From: Allomuricauda sp. ARW1Y1
GTDB lineage: Bacteria > Bacteroidota > Bacteroidia > Flavobacteriales > Flavobacteriaceae
Reading direction: 5' to 3'
NCBI RefSeq assembly: GCF_013407935.1
Contig: NZ_JACBZU010000005.1
Coordinates: 62,001 to 126,000, forward strand
DNA length: 64,000 nucleotides
The first letter of the stretch is position 1, and each line of letters opens with the position of its first letter. The notes below the pieces were generated by a model. It was not told the origin of the DNA, searched no databases, and was given only the letters and a program-made list of their open reading frames with translations. A program made the translations under genes and the position numbers. Of this stretch, positions 27,673 to 36,807 are shown piece after piece.

Positions 27673-28311
27673 ATGGATTTTCGAACGAAAATAAAGGATT
27701 ATACAGAAGGACCTATTTCCAGACATCTAATTTTGGAATTACTTAGTGATTACGATCGCCCTAACGATAAAATCAGTGAGCTGATTAAAAAAAACGAGCT
27801 CATATCCATTCGAAGGGGGCTCTATGTAATTGGACCTGAAATGGATCTGCCGTCACCGGAACCTTTTCTCATAGCAAATCACCTAAGAGGACCCAGTTAT
27901 GTTTCACTGGAAGCTGCACTATTCTACTGGAACTTAATCCCGGAGAGAATTTATGAGATAAGTTCGGCAACTATAAAAACCTCAAAAACCTATAAAACCC
28001 CAGTTGGAAGATTTAGCTACCATCAACTAAAGCCACCGTATTACTCTTATGGAATAAAAAGTATAGCATACTCCCCTAAACAAACAGCACTGATCGCTTC
28101 TCCTGAAAAGGCGTTGTGCGATAAAATCGTGTTGACACCAAGGGTCAATCTCAGAAGTATCAAGCAAACGCAACAATTTCTATTGGACGATCTTCGAATG
28201 GATAGTGAAATATTGAATACATTGAATCCGGAGATTATGGAAACTTGGATTGAAAACGCACCTAAAAAAAACAGTTTAAAAATGCTTATCAAAACATTGA
28301 GGTTATTATGA
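27673..28311 (+). CDS. abiEi: AbiEi-type antitoxin of a type IV toxin-antitoxin system
   Basis: A 212-residue protein with an N-terminal winged helix-turn-helix (about 1-60, KISELIKKNELISIRRGLYV) and a C-terminal antitoxin domain (GPSYVSLEAALFYWNLIPE, then SPEKALCDKI). In characterised AbiE systems this protein represses the operon and counteracts the nucleotidyltransferase toxin without binding it directly. It overlaps abiEii by four bases (ATGA). The DNA is clearly more AT-rich than the housekeeping genes nearby, which suggests acquisition. AbiE systems can protect against phage by abortive infection; that this one does so is inferred. Confidence 0.9.
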   Translation: MDFRTKIKDYTEGPISRHLILELLSDYDRPNDKISELIKKNELISIRRGLYVIGPEMDLPSPEPFLIANHLRGPSYVSLEAALFYWNLIPERIYEISSATIKTSKTYKTPVGRFSYHQLKPPYYSYGIKSIAYSPKQTALIASPEKALCDKIVLTPRVNLRSIKQTQQFLLDDLRMDSEILNTLNPEIMETWIENAPKKNSLKMLIKTLRLL

Positions 28312-29165
28312 TCAAAGAATGGATAGAGGAATATAATCCAAGAAATGAAGAAGAGATATTGTCCGCACTGCGTGAAATAATGCAGGAAATCACATTGGCT
28401 GGTTTATCGAGGACCGATTTTTTTGAAAATGCAGCTTTTTACGGTGGGACCGCTCTCAGAATTTTCTATGGGTTGGACAGGTATTCAGAAGATCTGGACT
28501 TCTCCTTACTTCAACCAGATTCAAATTTTTCGATCGAACCCTATTTCAAAGCAATTCTGGATGAATTCAAATCATTGGGACTAAATGTAAGTATCAAGGA
28601 AAAGAAAAAGACAAAAGAATCAGCGATAGACTCTGCTTTTTTGAAAGCTGAAACCATATGGCAAGAAATTGTACTTGAAGATATCATTAAACAAACCGGG
28701 GTACGTTCCAATAGGACCCTGAAAATAAAAATAGAAGTGGACCGACGCCCACCACTTAACTTTACTACAGAAGAAAAGCTATTGCTTAAGCCATTTTCTT
28801 TTTATGTAAAGTGTTTTACAGGACCTAGCCTGTTTGCTGGTAAAGTACACGCATTATTATTTAGAAAATGGAAGAATAGGGTTAAAGGCCGAGACTGGTA
28901 CGATTTAGAGTGGTATATCAAGAAGGGAATTTCTTTGGACCTGAGCCATTTTTTGGCAAGGGCAAAGGACACAAACGACTGGCAATCGGAAAATATTTCT
29001 CCTGAAGAGATAATTGAACTGCTCCAAAAAAAAATTGAAGTGGTATCATTTAAAAACATTAAAGAAGATGTTGTTCGATTTATTAAAGATGATACTATTT
29101 TAACGATTTGGAGCCCAGAATATTTCCATGATCTAGTTGGGAAAATCAAATTCAAAAACGAATAA
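28308..29165 (+). CDS. abiEii: AbiEii-type nucleotidyltransferase toxin
   Basis: A 285-residue nucleotidyltransferase. The hallmark motif is FYGGTALRIFYGLDRYSEDL followed by DFSL: Gly46-Gly47 and the metal-binding Asp62 and Asp64. The second conserved block, KVHALLFRKWKNRVKGRDWY followed by DLEWYI, contains the Lys and the R-D-x-x-D-L motif needed for activity in AbiEii. Known members transfer nucleotides (for example to tRNA) and arrest growth reversibly. All motifs are intact, so the toxin is probably active. The ATG overlaps the antitoxin gene by four bases. Confidence 0.92.
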   Translation: MIKEWIEEYNPRNEEEILSALREIMQEITLAGLSRTDFFENAAFYGGTALRIFYGLDRYSEDLDFSLLQPDSNFSIEPYFKAILDEFKSLGLNVSIKEKKKTKESAIDSAFLKAETIWQEIVLEDIIKQTGVRSNRTLKIKIEVDRRPPLNFTTEEKLLLKPFSFYVKCFTGPSLFAGKVHALLFRKWKNRVKGRDWYDLEWYIKKGISLDLSHFLARAKDTNDWQSENISPEEIIELLQKKIEVVSFKNIKEDVVRFIKDDTILTIWSPEYFHDLVGKIKFKNE

Positions 29166-29324
29166 AGTCAATTCTCCTTTACCTATTGATACTATGATGA
29201 AGTTGGAAATTTGAGATTGAAAAATCAACACCTCAATATTTCAATAATTCAAGTCTGAATTTGATGTAACTGCTTATCGAATAGTTAAACTGAGATAGCT
29301 TATTCGGTGAGCAGAATATTTTAG

Positions 29325-29360
29325 AAGGCTTGAAAACCTTTATCCATCTAGGCTTCCAGA
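29325..29360 (+). repeat. right 36-bp direct repeat bounding the AbiE island
   Basis: Exact copy of 27382-27417, lying 160 bases past the abiEii stop and 44 bases before the integrase stop codon. See the left copy. Confidence 0.9.
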
Positions 29361-29403
29361 GATAGATTCTAAATCCTCCTTCTCCTCCATCCTCTTACCA
29401 ATT

Positions 29404-30708
29404 CTATTTAATCACTCTTAAATGCCCATTTCTTTCAGGAGTACTTGTATCAGCTGGTTCAGTCCCCAACGCTTGACCACCATCTTTTGGACCGTTTAAG
29501 GCTTTCATTAGTTTCGACATGTCCATACTGATTTTCTTATCCACGACCCTTGCATATATCTGTGTAGTTGATAGTTTGGAATGGCCCAACAGTTTGGAAA
29601 CTGTCTCAATGGGAACATTATTGTTCAGCATCACCGTAGTGGCAAAGGTATGTCGGGCCACATGGAAAGTGAGGTATTTATCGATTCCGCACGCCCTGGC
29701 TATTTCCTTCAGATAGGCGTTTGTCTTCTGGTTGGAACAAATGGGAAGAAGTCCTTCCCCCGGGGAATCCTTTTCATCCCAGTATTTTTCCAAAATGGCC
29801 CAGGCCTGGGGGATCAAGGGAACCTTTACCGCAACGTCTGTTTTTTCACGTTTGGTACTGATCCAACGGTTTCCGTCAAAGCCCTTGATAATGTTTGCCT
29901 TGTTCAGGTCCTTTACATCCACATAGGACAGTCCAGTGTAACAGGAGAAGACAAAACAATCCCGAATCCGCTCCAAACGTTGATTTGTAAGCACGGTTCC
30001 TTCCAATCGGTGAAGTTCCTCTTCATCCAAAAACTGCCTATCGAACTTTAAATACCTAAATTGTATCTGGTCAAAAGGGTTCTTCTCCATCCACTCCATT
30101 TTTATCGCCAGGTTGAGTATTTTCTTGAATCGTTCCAAATGCTTCATCACCCCGTTGTTGCCCAGTGAGAGCTTATTGTTGGCGTCCCGGTATCCACGCA
30201 GGAAATGTTCAAATTGCGTTACAAAGGCATAATTCAATTGTTTGAGTAAAACATCGTTCACATTTAATTGTTCCGATAAAAATCGATGAATGTACCTTTC
30301 CGTTGTATAATAGTTCTTCATGGTCCCTGGTTTCAGGATAACGGACATCTTCTCATTATGGTAACCGACCAGGTCCCTTAATGTCTTGCCGGTATCATCC
30401 TCGCCAAGATAGCGTGATTTGATGGCATTGGCGGAAACCACCCTATGCTCTTCCAAGAGTTCCCTATGGCACACCAATAATGCACCATATACACTGTCCA
30501 GATAGGCGTTCAACTCCCTGATGTGAGCTGAACTTCCCCTGACCTTGTTTCTGTTGGTGTCCCAATTTTTCGTGAACACGGTACGCTTTAGACTGATTTC
30601 CGATCGTTTTTTATCCACCGTTATGCGTACATAAAGGGCTAATTGATCGGCACTGCGCTTTGATTTTCTGGTATAGAAACTTACCGCGAAGGTGTTTTTT
30701 GCTTTCAT
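29404..30708 (-). CDS. IntDOT-like tyrosine recombinase (integrase)
   Basis: A 434-residue site-specific recombinase of the Bacteroidota type. The arm-binding domain (about 1-95) is followed by a SAM-like core-binding domain (about 100-215, LKPGTMKNYYTTERYIHRFL) and the catalytic domain. Residues visible are Lys in STKREKTDVAVKVPL, HVARHTF (His and Arg), LGHSKLSTTQIYARV (His and the nucleophile Tyr). The first catalytic Arg is replaced: CYTGLSYVDV has Ser at about residue 257, the same substitution as in IntDOT of CTnDOT. The gene points away from tRNA-Pro, whose 3' end faces the integrase start 230 bases away, a common layout for an integrated element. It appears intact. Confidence 0.93.
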   Translation of the reverse strand: MKAKNTFAVSFYTRKSKRSADQLALYVRITVDKKRSEISLKRTVFTKNWDTNRNKVRGSSAHIRELNAYLDSVYGALLVCHRELLEEHRVVSANAIKSRYLGEDDTGKTLRDLVGYHNEKMSVILKPGTMKNYYTTERYIHRFLSEQLNVNDVLLKQLNYAFVTQFEHFLRGYRDANNKLSLGNNGVMKHLERFKKILNLAIKMEWMEKNPFDQIQFRYLKFDRQFLDEEELHRLEGTVLTNQRLERIRDCFVFSCYTGLSYVDVKDLNKANIIKGFDGNRWISTKREKTDVAVKVPLIPQAWAILEKYWDEKDSPGEGLLPICSNQKTNAYLKEIARACGIDKYLTFHVARHTFATTVMLNNNVPIETVSKLLGHSKLSTTQIYARVVDKKISMDMSKLMKALNGPKDGGQALGTEPADTSTPERNGHLRVIK

Positions 30709-30934
30709 TTTGCATGACTTTGGTTAAACAATTCCTGTTGAATCGAAAGTCAAATCAGTTACAAAAGCCCTTTAAAGATAGTACAATTTAAGCGAATAGG
30801 CGTACACCGAATTACGCACCTGATTACACACCTATTGGTTGATTTTAAATGATATCAGATGAATGCACTAAAAACAAAAAGCACTGAAAATCAAATGATT
30901 AACAGTACTTTAATTTTACCTAGTTGATAGGTTG

Positions 30935-31009
30935 TCGGGGTGGCAGGATTCGAACCTGCGACCTCCTGCTCCCAAAGCAGGCGCGATAACCGGGCTACGC
31001 TACACCCCG
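30935..31009 (-). tRNA. tRNA-Pro (anticodon TGG)
   Basis: A 75-base cloverleaf on the minus strand: acceptor CGGGGTG/CACCCCG, anticodon arm CCTGC-TTTGGGA-GCAGG giving anticodon TGG, T arm GCAGG-TTCGAAT-CCTGC and discriminator A. CCA is not encoded. The 3' end faces the integrase gene, so it is the likely integration target. Confidence 0.96.
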
Positions 31010-31081
31010 AAAACAGTTTCAAAAACTGTAACTTTCAATACAAAACTCCTCATATCAAATGGCATACTCGTTGAGTAGACC

Positions 31082-31129
31082 GCTCGGGCGGAGCCTGTGC
31101 CGAGCTAAGTCGAGGTGCTACACCCCGAA
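31082..31129. repeat. hairpin plus 13-bp fragment of the tRNA-Pro 5' end
   Basis: GCTCGG (31082-31087) and CCGAGC (31100-31105) form a 6-bp inverted repeat. It is followed at 31117-31129 by GCTACACCCCGAA, identical to the 5' end of the tRNA-Pro gene and flank at 30999-31011. It may be a recombination scar or a dispersed small repeat. Confidence 0.5.
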
Positions 31130-31145
31130 TTGTATTTGGAAAAAG

Positions 31146-31229
31146 CGGAGAGACTGGGACTCGAACCCAGGCAGCACTTACGCGCTGACAGATTAGCAAT
31201 CTGCTCCGTTACCACTCCGGCACCTCTCC
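31146..31229 (-). tRNA. tRNA-Ser (anticodon GCT)
   Basis: An 84-base class II tRNA on the minus strand: acceptor GGAGAGG/TCTCTCC, anticodon loop TTGCTAA giving GCT, a long variable arm (CAGCGCGTAAGTGCTG) typical of Ser, T arm CTGGG-TTCGAGT-CCCAG, discriminator G. Confidence 0.96.
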
Positions 31230-31340
31230 TTTATTTCTTATGAACGTGCATTCTGAAAATGCGGATGCAAATGTACCTTTTCAGTTACAAGATCGCAACT
31301 ATTTTTCCATTTTTTTGATGGAACTTTTCCAACTGCCCTG

Positions 31341-33377
31341 CTATTCAGGATATTCCACCCGCAAATGATAGATATTAGTAAGCTTTTGCTTCAGAACTTT
31401 CTTTACCATCTCAATTTCCTTTAAAGTGATATTCGCATTCAAGTACTGATCGGCTTGCATCTGTCCTTTTACGATTTTCTCGACAAACTCATCAATAATG
31501 GCAAAGGTGGGGTTTTTAAGGCTCTTTGATGCTGCCTCAACGGCATCGGACATCATCAAAATAGCCGTTTCCTTGGAAAATGGAATAGGTCCGGGATATT
31601 GAAAACTCTCCATATCCACCTCTTTTTCCAATTCCTGCTGTTTCTTATAAAAATAATAGACCACCGTGGTCCCATGGTGGGTACGGATAAAATCGATTAT
31701 ACGGTCTGGTAAATTGTTTTTTCTCGCGATTTCTATTCCATTGATCACGTGGTCTATAATAATCTTTGCACTTTCCTTGGGGGGCAAATCATCATGTGGG
31801 TTCACATTGGTGATCTGGTTTTCCGTAAAGTAGGTAGGCTGCTCCATCTTACCAATATCGTGATACAATGCCCCTACCCTAACCAACATCGCGTTAGCAC
31901 CAATTTCGTTCGCCGCTGCCTCGGCCAAATTGGCCACCTGCAGGGAATGATGGAATGTTCCCGGTGCTTTGTCCGACAGCTCCTTGAGCAGCTTGGAATT
32001 AGTATCGGACAGTTCCAAGAGCGACACATCCGAAACCAGCCCAAAGAGTTTTTCGAACATATAAATCAAGGGTTGTGCAAAAAGGGTCAACAAACCGTTC
32101 AGCACAAAGACCCCGAACAATATCCATTCTATGTTCTCCAAATTACCCTCGTGGATGGCGTGGAATGCAAAATATCCGATAATATAGATTAGGGTAATCT
32201 GACCTACCGAAATGAACAGATTTGCCCTTTTGTAGAGCTCAGAAGCGGTCAAAATGGTCACAATGCCCGCAATGATCTGCAAAAAGATGTATTCAAAACT
32301 GTTGGGCACCACAAAGCCAAGGATCAACACGGTCAATACATGAACGAACAGTCCCAATCTAGCATCAAAAAAGTTCTTGAGCACCAATGGTAAAATACAG
32401 AGTGGGACCATGTACACATAGTTCTCATAATGCTTGACCATCAAGGTAGTAGCGACCACCATCAACAGTATGTTGAAGAAAATAAAGGTTACCTTGTTGT
32501 TGTTCTGAAAGATTTCGTTCCTGTACCTTTTCAAAAAAAGAAATAGCATAATCAGCACCAAGGCCACCAAAATCGTATAACCCAGCAGGATGAAATAGAA
32601 ATTACTGCCCATCCAGAGCTCAGATTCGTATTCACTCTTGAGCGAGTTCAATATTTTAAAGTCCTCCGATTCCACAATTTCTCCCTTGGCAATAATCAAT
32701 TGCCCCTGATTCACCTCCCCCCGGGTATAGGAAACTTTGGAAAGTTCATCATTTAGTGCGCTATCGGTCAATACTTCGTCATAAAACAAATTGGCCCTTA
32801 CCGTATTCTTTATGATTGTCTGCAAAGATGTGGCGCCGGAAATTCCCGAGTCGTTCAAGCGCTGGGAAATGTCTTTTTTGGCCTGGTCCACATTCAGGTA
32901 ATCACCGGGTGAAATGGGTTGTGCCTCATTGTTCTTCACCACCACGGCAAGCTCGGATTCCGGTAAATTTTGGAATATGCCGTTATCGTAGATTTCATTG
33001 ATGATTTCCTCGGCTAAATTTCTGAGCGCTTGGCGCTGTGACGAACTGTAGGGTTCCGATTGAAAAAGCAGGTTCAATTCTTGGGCCACTTCCGTTTGCA
33101 CATCGGAAACCGTAGCCGTATTGTAGGTAAAGTAATCCGTTTTGTTTTTTCGGATGGCGGACTTCTCGGCTTCTATTTCTTCGGGAGTCTTCTGAATGGA
33201 AAAGTCGATTGGGGCGTACAGATTTTCATATTGCCATGGCTTTCCTCTCTGAAACTCGTATTTGAACTTTCCGCCCTTTGGGAAAAAGAACACAATCAAG
33301 GCTACCGAAACCACATACAGGAAATATTTATAGACCAGTGATTGGTGCTTGTATACGTTATCCAGTGTTTTTCCCAT
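31341..33377 (-). CDS. 7TM-HD phosphohydrolase, PgpH-like c-di-AMP phosphodiesterase
   Basis: A 678-residue membrane enzyme. In order: one N-terminal membrane segment (about 14-32), an extracytoplasmic 7TMR-HDED-type domain (about 50-260), a seven-helix membrane block (about 265-455) and a cytoplasmic HD domain (about 470-650) with HHSLQVANLAEAAANEIG, LYHDIGKM and FIRTHHGTT supplying the metal ligands. This is the layout of PgpH, which hydrolyses cyclic di-AMP and may sense an external signal. It is transcribed away from the tRNA genes, divergent from the thiolase gene. The family is sure; nucleotide specificity is inferred from PgpH. Confidence 0.9.
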   Translation of the reverse strand: MGKTLDNVYKHQSLVYKYFLYVVSVALIVFFFPKGGKFKYEFQRGKPWQYENLYAPIDFSIQKTPEEIEAEKSAIRKNKTDYFTYNTATVSDVQTEVAQELNLLFQSEPYSSSQRQALRNLAEEIINEIYDNGIFQNLPESELAVVVKNNEAQPISPGDYLNVDQAKKDISQRLNDSGISGATSLQTIIKNTVRANLFYDEVLTDSALNDELSKVSYTRGEVNQGQLIIAKGEIVESEDFKILNSLKSEYESELWMGSNFYFILLGYTILVALVLIMLFLFLKRYRNEIFQNNNKVTFIFFNILLMVVATTLMVKHYENYVYMVPLCILPLVLKNFFDARLGLFVHVLTVLILGFVVPNSFEYIFLQIIAGIVTILTASELYKRANLFISVGQITLIYIIGYFAFHAIHEGNLENIEWILFGVFVLNGLLTLFAQPLIYMFEKLFGLVSDVSLLELSDTNSKLLKELSDKAPGTFHHSLQVANLAEAAANEIGANAMLVRVGALYHDIGKMEQPTYFTENQITNVNPHDDLPPKESAKIIIDHVINGIEIARKNNLPDRIIDFIRTHHGTTVVYYFYKKQQELEKEVDMESFQYPGPIPFSKETAILMMSDAVEAASKSLKNPTFAIIDEFVEKIVKGQMQADQYLNANITLKEIEMVKKVLKQKLTNIYHLRVEYPE

Positions 33378-33488
33378 TCCTTATGCTGTTAACCTCAAAA
33401 ATAGAAAATATATATCACAAGTCGGTTGGCTTGCCTTCTTATGGTTTGCATTTAAATTTAGTATTTTCGCAGGAGTAAAAATGCACAT

Positions 33489-34664
33489 ATGAAAAAAGTA
33501 GTAATCGTATCCGCCGCAAGAACCCCAATTGGGAGCTTTATGGGAGCCTTATCTACCGTTCCTGCCCCAAAATTGGGCGCTGTGGCCATAAAAGGCGCTT
33601 TGGACAAGATTGGTCTTAAGCCAGAACTGGTTGAAGAAGTATTGATGGGAAACGTGGTACAGGCCGGAACTGGACAGGCCCCAGCGAGACAGGCCGCTAT
33701 TTTTGCCGGAATTCCGAACACTGTTCCCTGTACCACGGTGAACAAGGTGTGTTCTTCGGGCATGAAATCGATCATGCAAGGGGCACAATCCATTGCTTTG
33801 GGCGAAAATTCCATTGTTGTGGCCGGGGGGATGGAAAATATGAGTTTGATACCGCACTATGCCTACATGCGAACAAGTACCAAATTTGGTCCTTCCACTT
33901 TGGTGGATGGTATGCAAAAAGATGGTCTTGTGGATGCCTACGACCAAAATGCGATGGGTGTATGCGCCGATGCCTGCGCCACCGAATACAAGTTTAGCAG
34001 GGAAGATCAGGATGCCTATGCCATCCAATCCTACAAAAGATCTGCCGAGGCCTGGAAAGCCGGAAAGTTCAATAATGAGGTAGTACCCGTAGAGGTGCCC
34101 CAACGCAGAGGAGAGCCCATTATAGTTAGCGAGGACGAGGAGTTCAAGAATATAAAATTGGAAAAAGTACCCGCATTAAGGCCTGCTTTCACCAAGGATG
34201 GAACGGTGACCGCCGCAAATGCTTCCACCATCAACGACGGGGCAGCGGCAGTAGTGCTTATGAGCGAAGAGAAAGCCAAGGAACTGGGACTTACCCCATT
34301 GGCCACGATAAAAGGGTATGCCGATGCTGCCCACGAGCCGGAATGGTTTACCACTGCACCGGCAAAGGCATTGCCTAAAGCACTGGACCGAGCGGGAGTT
34401 TCCATTGAGGATATTGATTATTTTGAGTTCAACGAAGCCTTCTCGGTAGTGGGATTGGCCAACATGAAAATTCTAGGCCTCACCGATGCCAACGTTAACG
34501 TTAATGGTGGTGCGGTTTCCCTAGGTCACCCATTGGGATGCTCAGGTGCCCGGATAACCATTACCCTTTTGAACATATTGGAACAGAACAATGCCAAATT
34601 GGGAGCTGCAGCCATTTGCAATGGTGGTGGTGGTGCGTCGTCCATTGTTCTGGAAAGAAATTAG
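33489..34664 (+). CDS. acetyl-CoA C-acetyltransferase (thiolase)
   Basis: A 391-residue biosynthetic or degradative thiolase joining or cleaving acetyl-CoA units. The acyl-carrying Cys is in VNKVCSSGMKSIM (about residue 87); the base His is in GGAVSLGHPLGCSGAR and the second Cys in AICNGGGGASS, the complete catalytic set. Length is standard. ATG at 33489 is preceded by AGGAG at 33471-33475, unusually strong for this group although rather far (13 bases). It is followed within 21 bases by the NlpC/P60 gene, so they may share a transcript. Specificity for acetoacetyl-CoA is inferred. Confidence 0.94.
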   Translation: MKKVVIVSAARTPIGSFMGALSTVPAPKLGAVAIKGALDKIGLKPELVEEVLMGNVVQAGTGQAPARQAAIFAGIPNTVPCTTVNKVCSSGMKSIMQGAQSIALGENSIVVAGGMENMSLIPHYAYMRTSTKFGPSTLVDGMQKDGLVDAYDQNAMGVCADACATEYKFSREDQDAYAIQSYKRSAEAWKAGKFNNEVVPVEVPQRRGEPIIVSEDEEFKNIKLEKVPALRPAFTKDGTVTAANASTINDGAAAVVLMSEEKAKELGLTPLATIKGYADAAHEPEWFTTAPAKALPKALDRAGVSIEDIDYFEFNEAFSVVGLANMKILGLTDANVNVNGGAVSLGHPLGCSGARITITLLNILEQNNAKLGAAAICNGGGGASSIVLERN

Positions 34665-34684
34665 TGATTCAATCCGTACCGTAA

Positions 34685-35437
34685 ATGCAATATGGAATTT
34701 GTCCTCTAAGCGTTGTTCCTATTCGAACAAATCCGGACGATGGTGCCGAAATGTCATCCCAATTATTATATGGGGAGCATTTCAAAGTTTTGGAAAGTCG
34801 AAAAAAATGGAGCCGTATACGGACCGCTTATGATAAATTTGAAGGTTGGATAGCCAATAATCAGCTAACGTTCATTTCCGAACCTGTTTACCATGAATTG
34901 GAGGGCTTGGAGACCCAAAAAGTCTGTTCCGACCTAATTTCCCATATCTGCACGCATGATGGCATGTTATTGCCCATTTTAATAGGCTCCATGGTCAATG
35001 CGCCGACTTTACTGCAACATTCCTTTGAGGGCAGCGTATGCCATGGTAAAAAATCGAAAGAGAGTTTGGTCGACACGGCCACCTTATACCTAAAGGCCCC
35101 CTTTTTGGCCGGAGGTAAGACCCCTTTTGGGATAGACTGCTCGGGCTTTACGCAAATGGTTTATAAAATAAATGGATATACGCTGGCCAGAAAGGCCGTG
35201 GAACAATCCAAGCAAGGCGAAGCGTTGAGTTTTATAGAGGAGAGTGAACCGGGAGATTTAGCCTTTTTTGATGATAACGAAGGGATTATCGACCATGTAG
35301 GCATCATATTGAAGGACAACTACATTATCCATGTGAACGGTCATGTCCGGATTGACAGAATAGACCATACTGGCATATTCAATACCGAGGAAAAACTGTA
35401 CACCCATCAACTTAGGGTCATTAAAAAAGTGATATAA
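34685..35437 (+). CDS. NlpC/P60 (C40) cell-wall peptidase with SH3-like domain
   Basis: A 250-residue protein with an N-terminal bacterial SH3-like domain (about 1-65, MQYGICPLSVVPIRTNPDDG ... GWIANNQ) and a C-terminal NlpC/P60 domain. The catalytic Cys is in FGIDCSGFTQMVYKINGY, His in IDHVGIIL and the third polar residue in the IIHVNG stretch. Such enzymes cut the gamma-D-Glu-diamino acid bond in stem peptides. No signal peptide is visible, suggesting action on imported muropeptides, as in recycling. It ends at a strong terminator. Confidence 0.9.
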   Translation: MQYGICPLSVVPIRTNPDDGAEMSSQLLYGEHFKVLESRKKWSRIRTAYDKFEGWIANNQLTFISEPVYHELEGLETQKVCSDLISHICTHDGMLLPILIGSMVNAPTLLQHSFEGSVCHGKKSKESLVDTATLYLKAPFLAGGKTPFGIDCSGFTQMVYKINGYTLARKAVEQSKQGEALSFIEESEPGDLAFFDDNEGIIDHVGIILKDNYIIHVNGHVRIDRIDHTGIFNTEEKLYTHQLRVIKKVI

Positions 35438-35469
35438 AAAAAGCCCCAACATATGGGGCTTTCTTTTTA
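35436..35469. terminator. bidirectional rho-independent terminator
   Basis: AAAGCCCC (35440-35447) pairs with GGGGCTTT (35455-35462) around a seven-base loop, with A and T tracts on both sides, between the convergent NlpC/P60 and TPR genes. Confidence 0.88.
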
Positions 35470-35487
35470 TAATCTTTGGGATGATGA

Positions 35488-36750
35488 CTACTCTCCCAAT
35501 AGCTTTTTAATCCTCATGAAGTTTTCATTGTCGCCCAAGGCGCCGTAGATATTCTTCAATTGAGTAAGGATGCTTTCGTTGTCTGGATTGGATTGTAGCG
35601 CATCTTCCAAAACGGTAGCACCTTCCCTAAACAGGCTGTCCTTTTTATCTTTAAGCTCGTCATACTTGGCAATATCGGCCTTGGAAGTACCTAAAGCGTT
35701 CATTTCGTCGATAAGGCCGTTACCTTCGTTTACGTAGGTTGTGGAAAGGTTCAACAATGCATTGATGTATCCAGGATCAATGGCCAATGCTTTTTTATAG
35801 GCATCCCTTGCATCTTCCAAATTGCCTTGCTCCATGTTGATTACACCAATATTGTAGAGCAAATCTGGATTGTCCGGGGCCATGGCAGATGCCTGTCCCA
35901 TCAATTCCTTAAACTTCTCCTTATCGCCCATGGTGTAGTGCAAGTTAGCCTCGCCCAAAACCAAGTTGACATCGTCCGGATTTTCCGCCCTTGCATCGGC
36001 ATAAGCTGCAATCGCTTTTTCATTTTCTCCCATTTGTTGGTAGATCAACGCGATATTTTTAACGATTTCTGGCTTTTTGGATGGATTCACTTCTTCTTTG
36101 GGATCCTTGTGCGTTCCCGCTTTTACATAAAGGTCTCGGGTCGACTTGTCCATGGTCTCTGTTTCTCCAGTTTCCACATTCACTGCTGTGTAGGTCACAG
36201 ATTCACCGTTATAACCGAGGTCCTTAAGCTCCTTATAGTATTTAAGGGCTTCATCGTAGTGTTGTCCATTCACGGCACTACTGGCCGCGTAGTATAGATA
36301 CACGGTATCGCGAGGGCTAAGTTTATAACCCATGTACAACTTTTCGGCAGCTTCGGCAAACTTTTGGTTGTTGTTGTCCTCAACGGCGGCGTTGACCAAA
36401 TCAGCGGTCATTTGTCCCATTTTCTCCCGGGCAACAGAAGTATACTTTTCCTTTCCGCTGGCTTCTTCCACGGCGATCACCTTTTTATAGGCATCCAAAG
36501 CGGATTGGAAGGAGGCTACGTCGCCTTTTTTGGCCAATTCGTAGTTGGCATTTCCCAAAAGGGCATAATACTCGGCCTGATCTTTTTCCTTGGCCGAATC
36601 AATGGTAGAAGCAGCACTTACCAATGCAGCTTTTGCTGCTGCGGCATCACCGTCCTTTAACGCCTTTTCCGCCGTCTTCATCTCATCCTTTTGGGCAAAA
36701 CCCATTGCGGATACTCCTATGGCTGTTAGTATTAATAATCTTGTTTTCAT
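35488..36750 (-). CDS. periplasmic tetratricopeptide-repeat protein
   Basis: A 420-residue exported protein (signal MKTRLLILTAIGVSAMGFAQ) built of TPR helices. Clear repeat units include AEKLYMGYKLSPRDTVYLYY, NEKAIAAYADARAENPDDVN, PDLLYNIGVINMEQGNLEDA and RDAYKKALAIDPGYINALLN. No catalytic domain is present, so it is likely a scaffold for protein complexes in the periplasm. It is transcribed after gyrA on the same strand with a 57-base gap, a neighbour arrangement I associate with Flavobacteria. Function unknown. Confidence 0.88.
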   Translation of the reverse strand: MKTRLLILTAIGVSAMGFAQKDEMKTAEKALKDGDAAAAKAALVSAASTIDSAKEKDQAEYYALLGNANYELAKKGDVASFQSALDAYKKVIAVEEASGKEKYTSVAREKMGQMTADLVNAAVEDNNNQKFAEAAEKLYMGYKLSPRDTVYLYYAASSAVNGQHYDEALKYYKELKDLGYNGESVTYTAVNVETGETETMDKSTRDLYVKAGTHKDPKEEVNPSKKPEIVKNIALIYQQMGENEKAIAAYADARAENPDDVNLVLGEANLHYTMGDKEKFKELMGQASAMAPDNPDLLYNIGVINMEQGNLEDARDAYKKALAIDPGYINALLNLSTTYVNEGNGLIDEMNALGTSKADIAKYDELKDKKDSLFREGATVLEDALQSNPDNESILTQLKNIYGALGDNENFMRIKKLLGE

Positions 36751-36807
36751 GTTTAAAATTGAAATTATTTAGTGTTTATCGATTACTCCTTAATATACAA
36801 ATTATTG

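Noticed and set aside
807-30851. GGTTGATTTTAAATG at 807-821 and again at 30837-30851, near the two ends of a region with accessory genes, which could suggest attachment sites of a 30-kb element.
   Set aside because: A 15-base AT-rich match is expected by chance once or twice in a window this size, and the stretch between the copies includes a complete, normally organised glycan locus.
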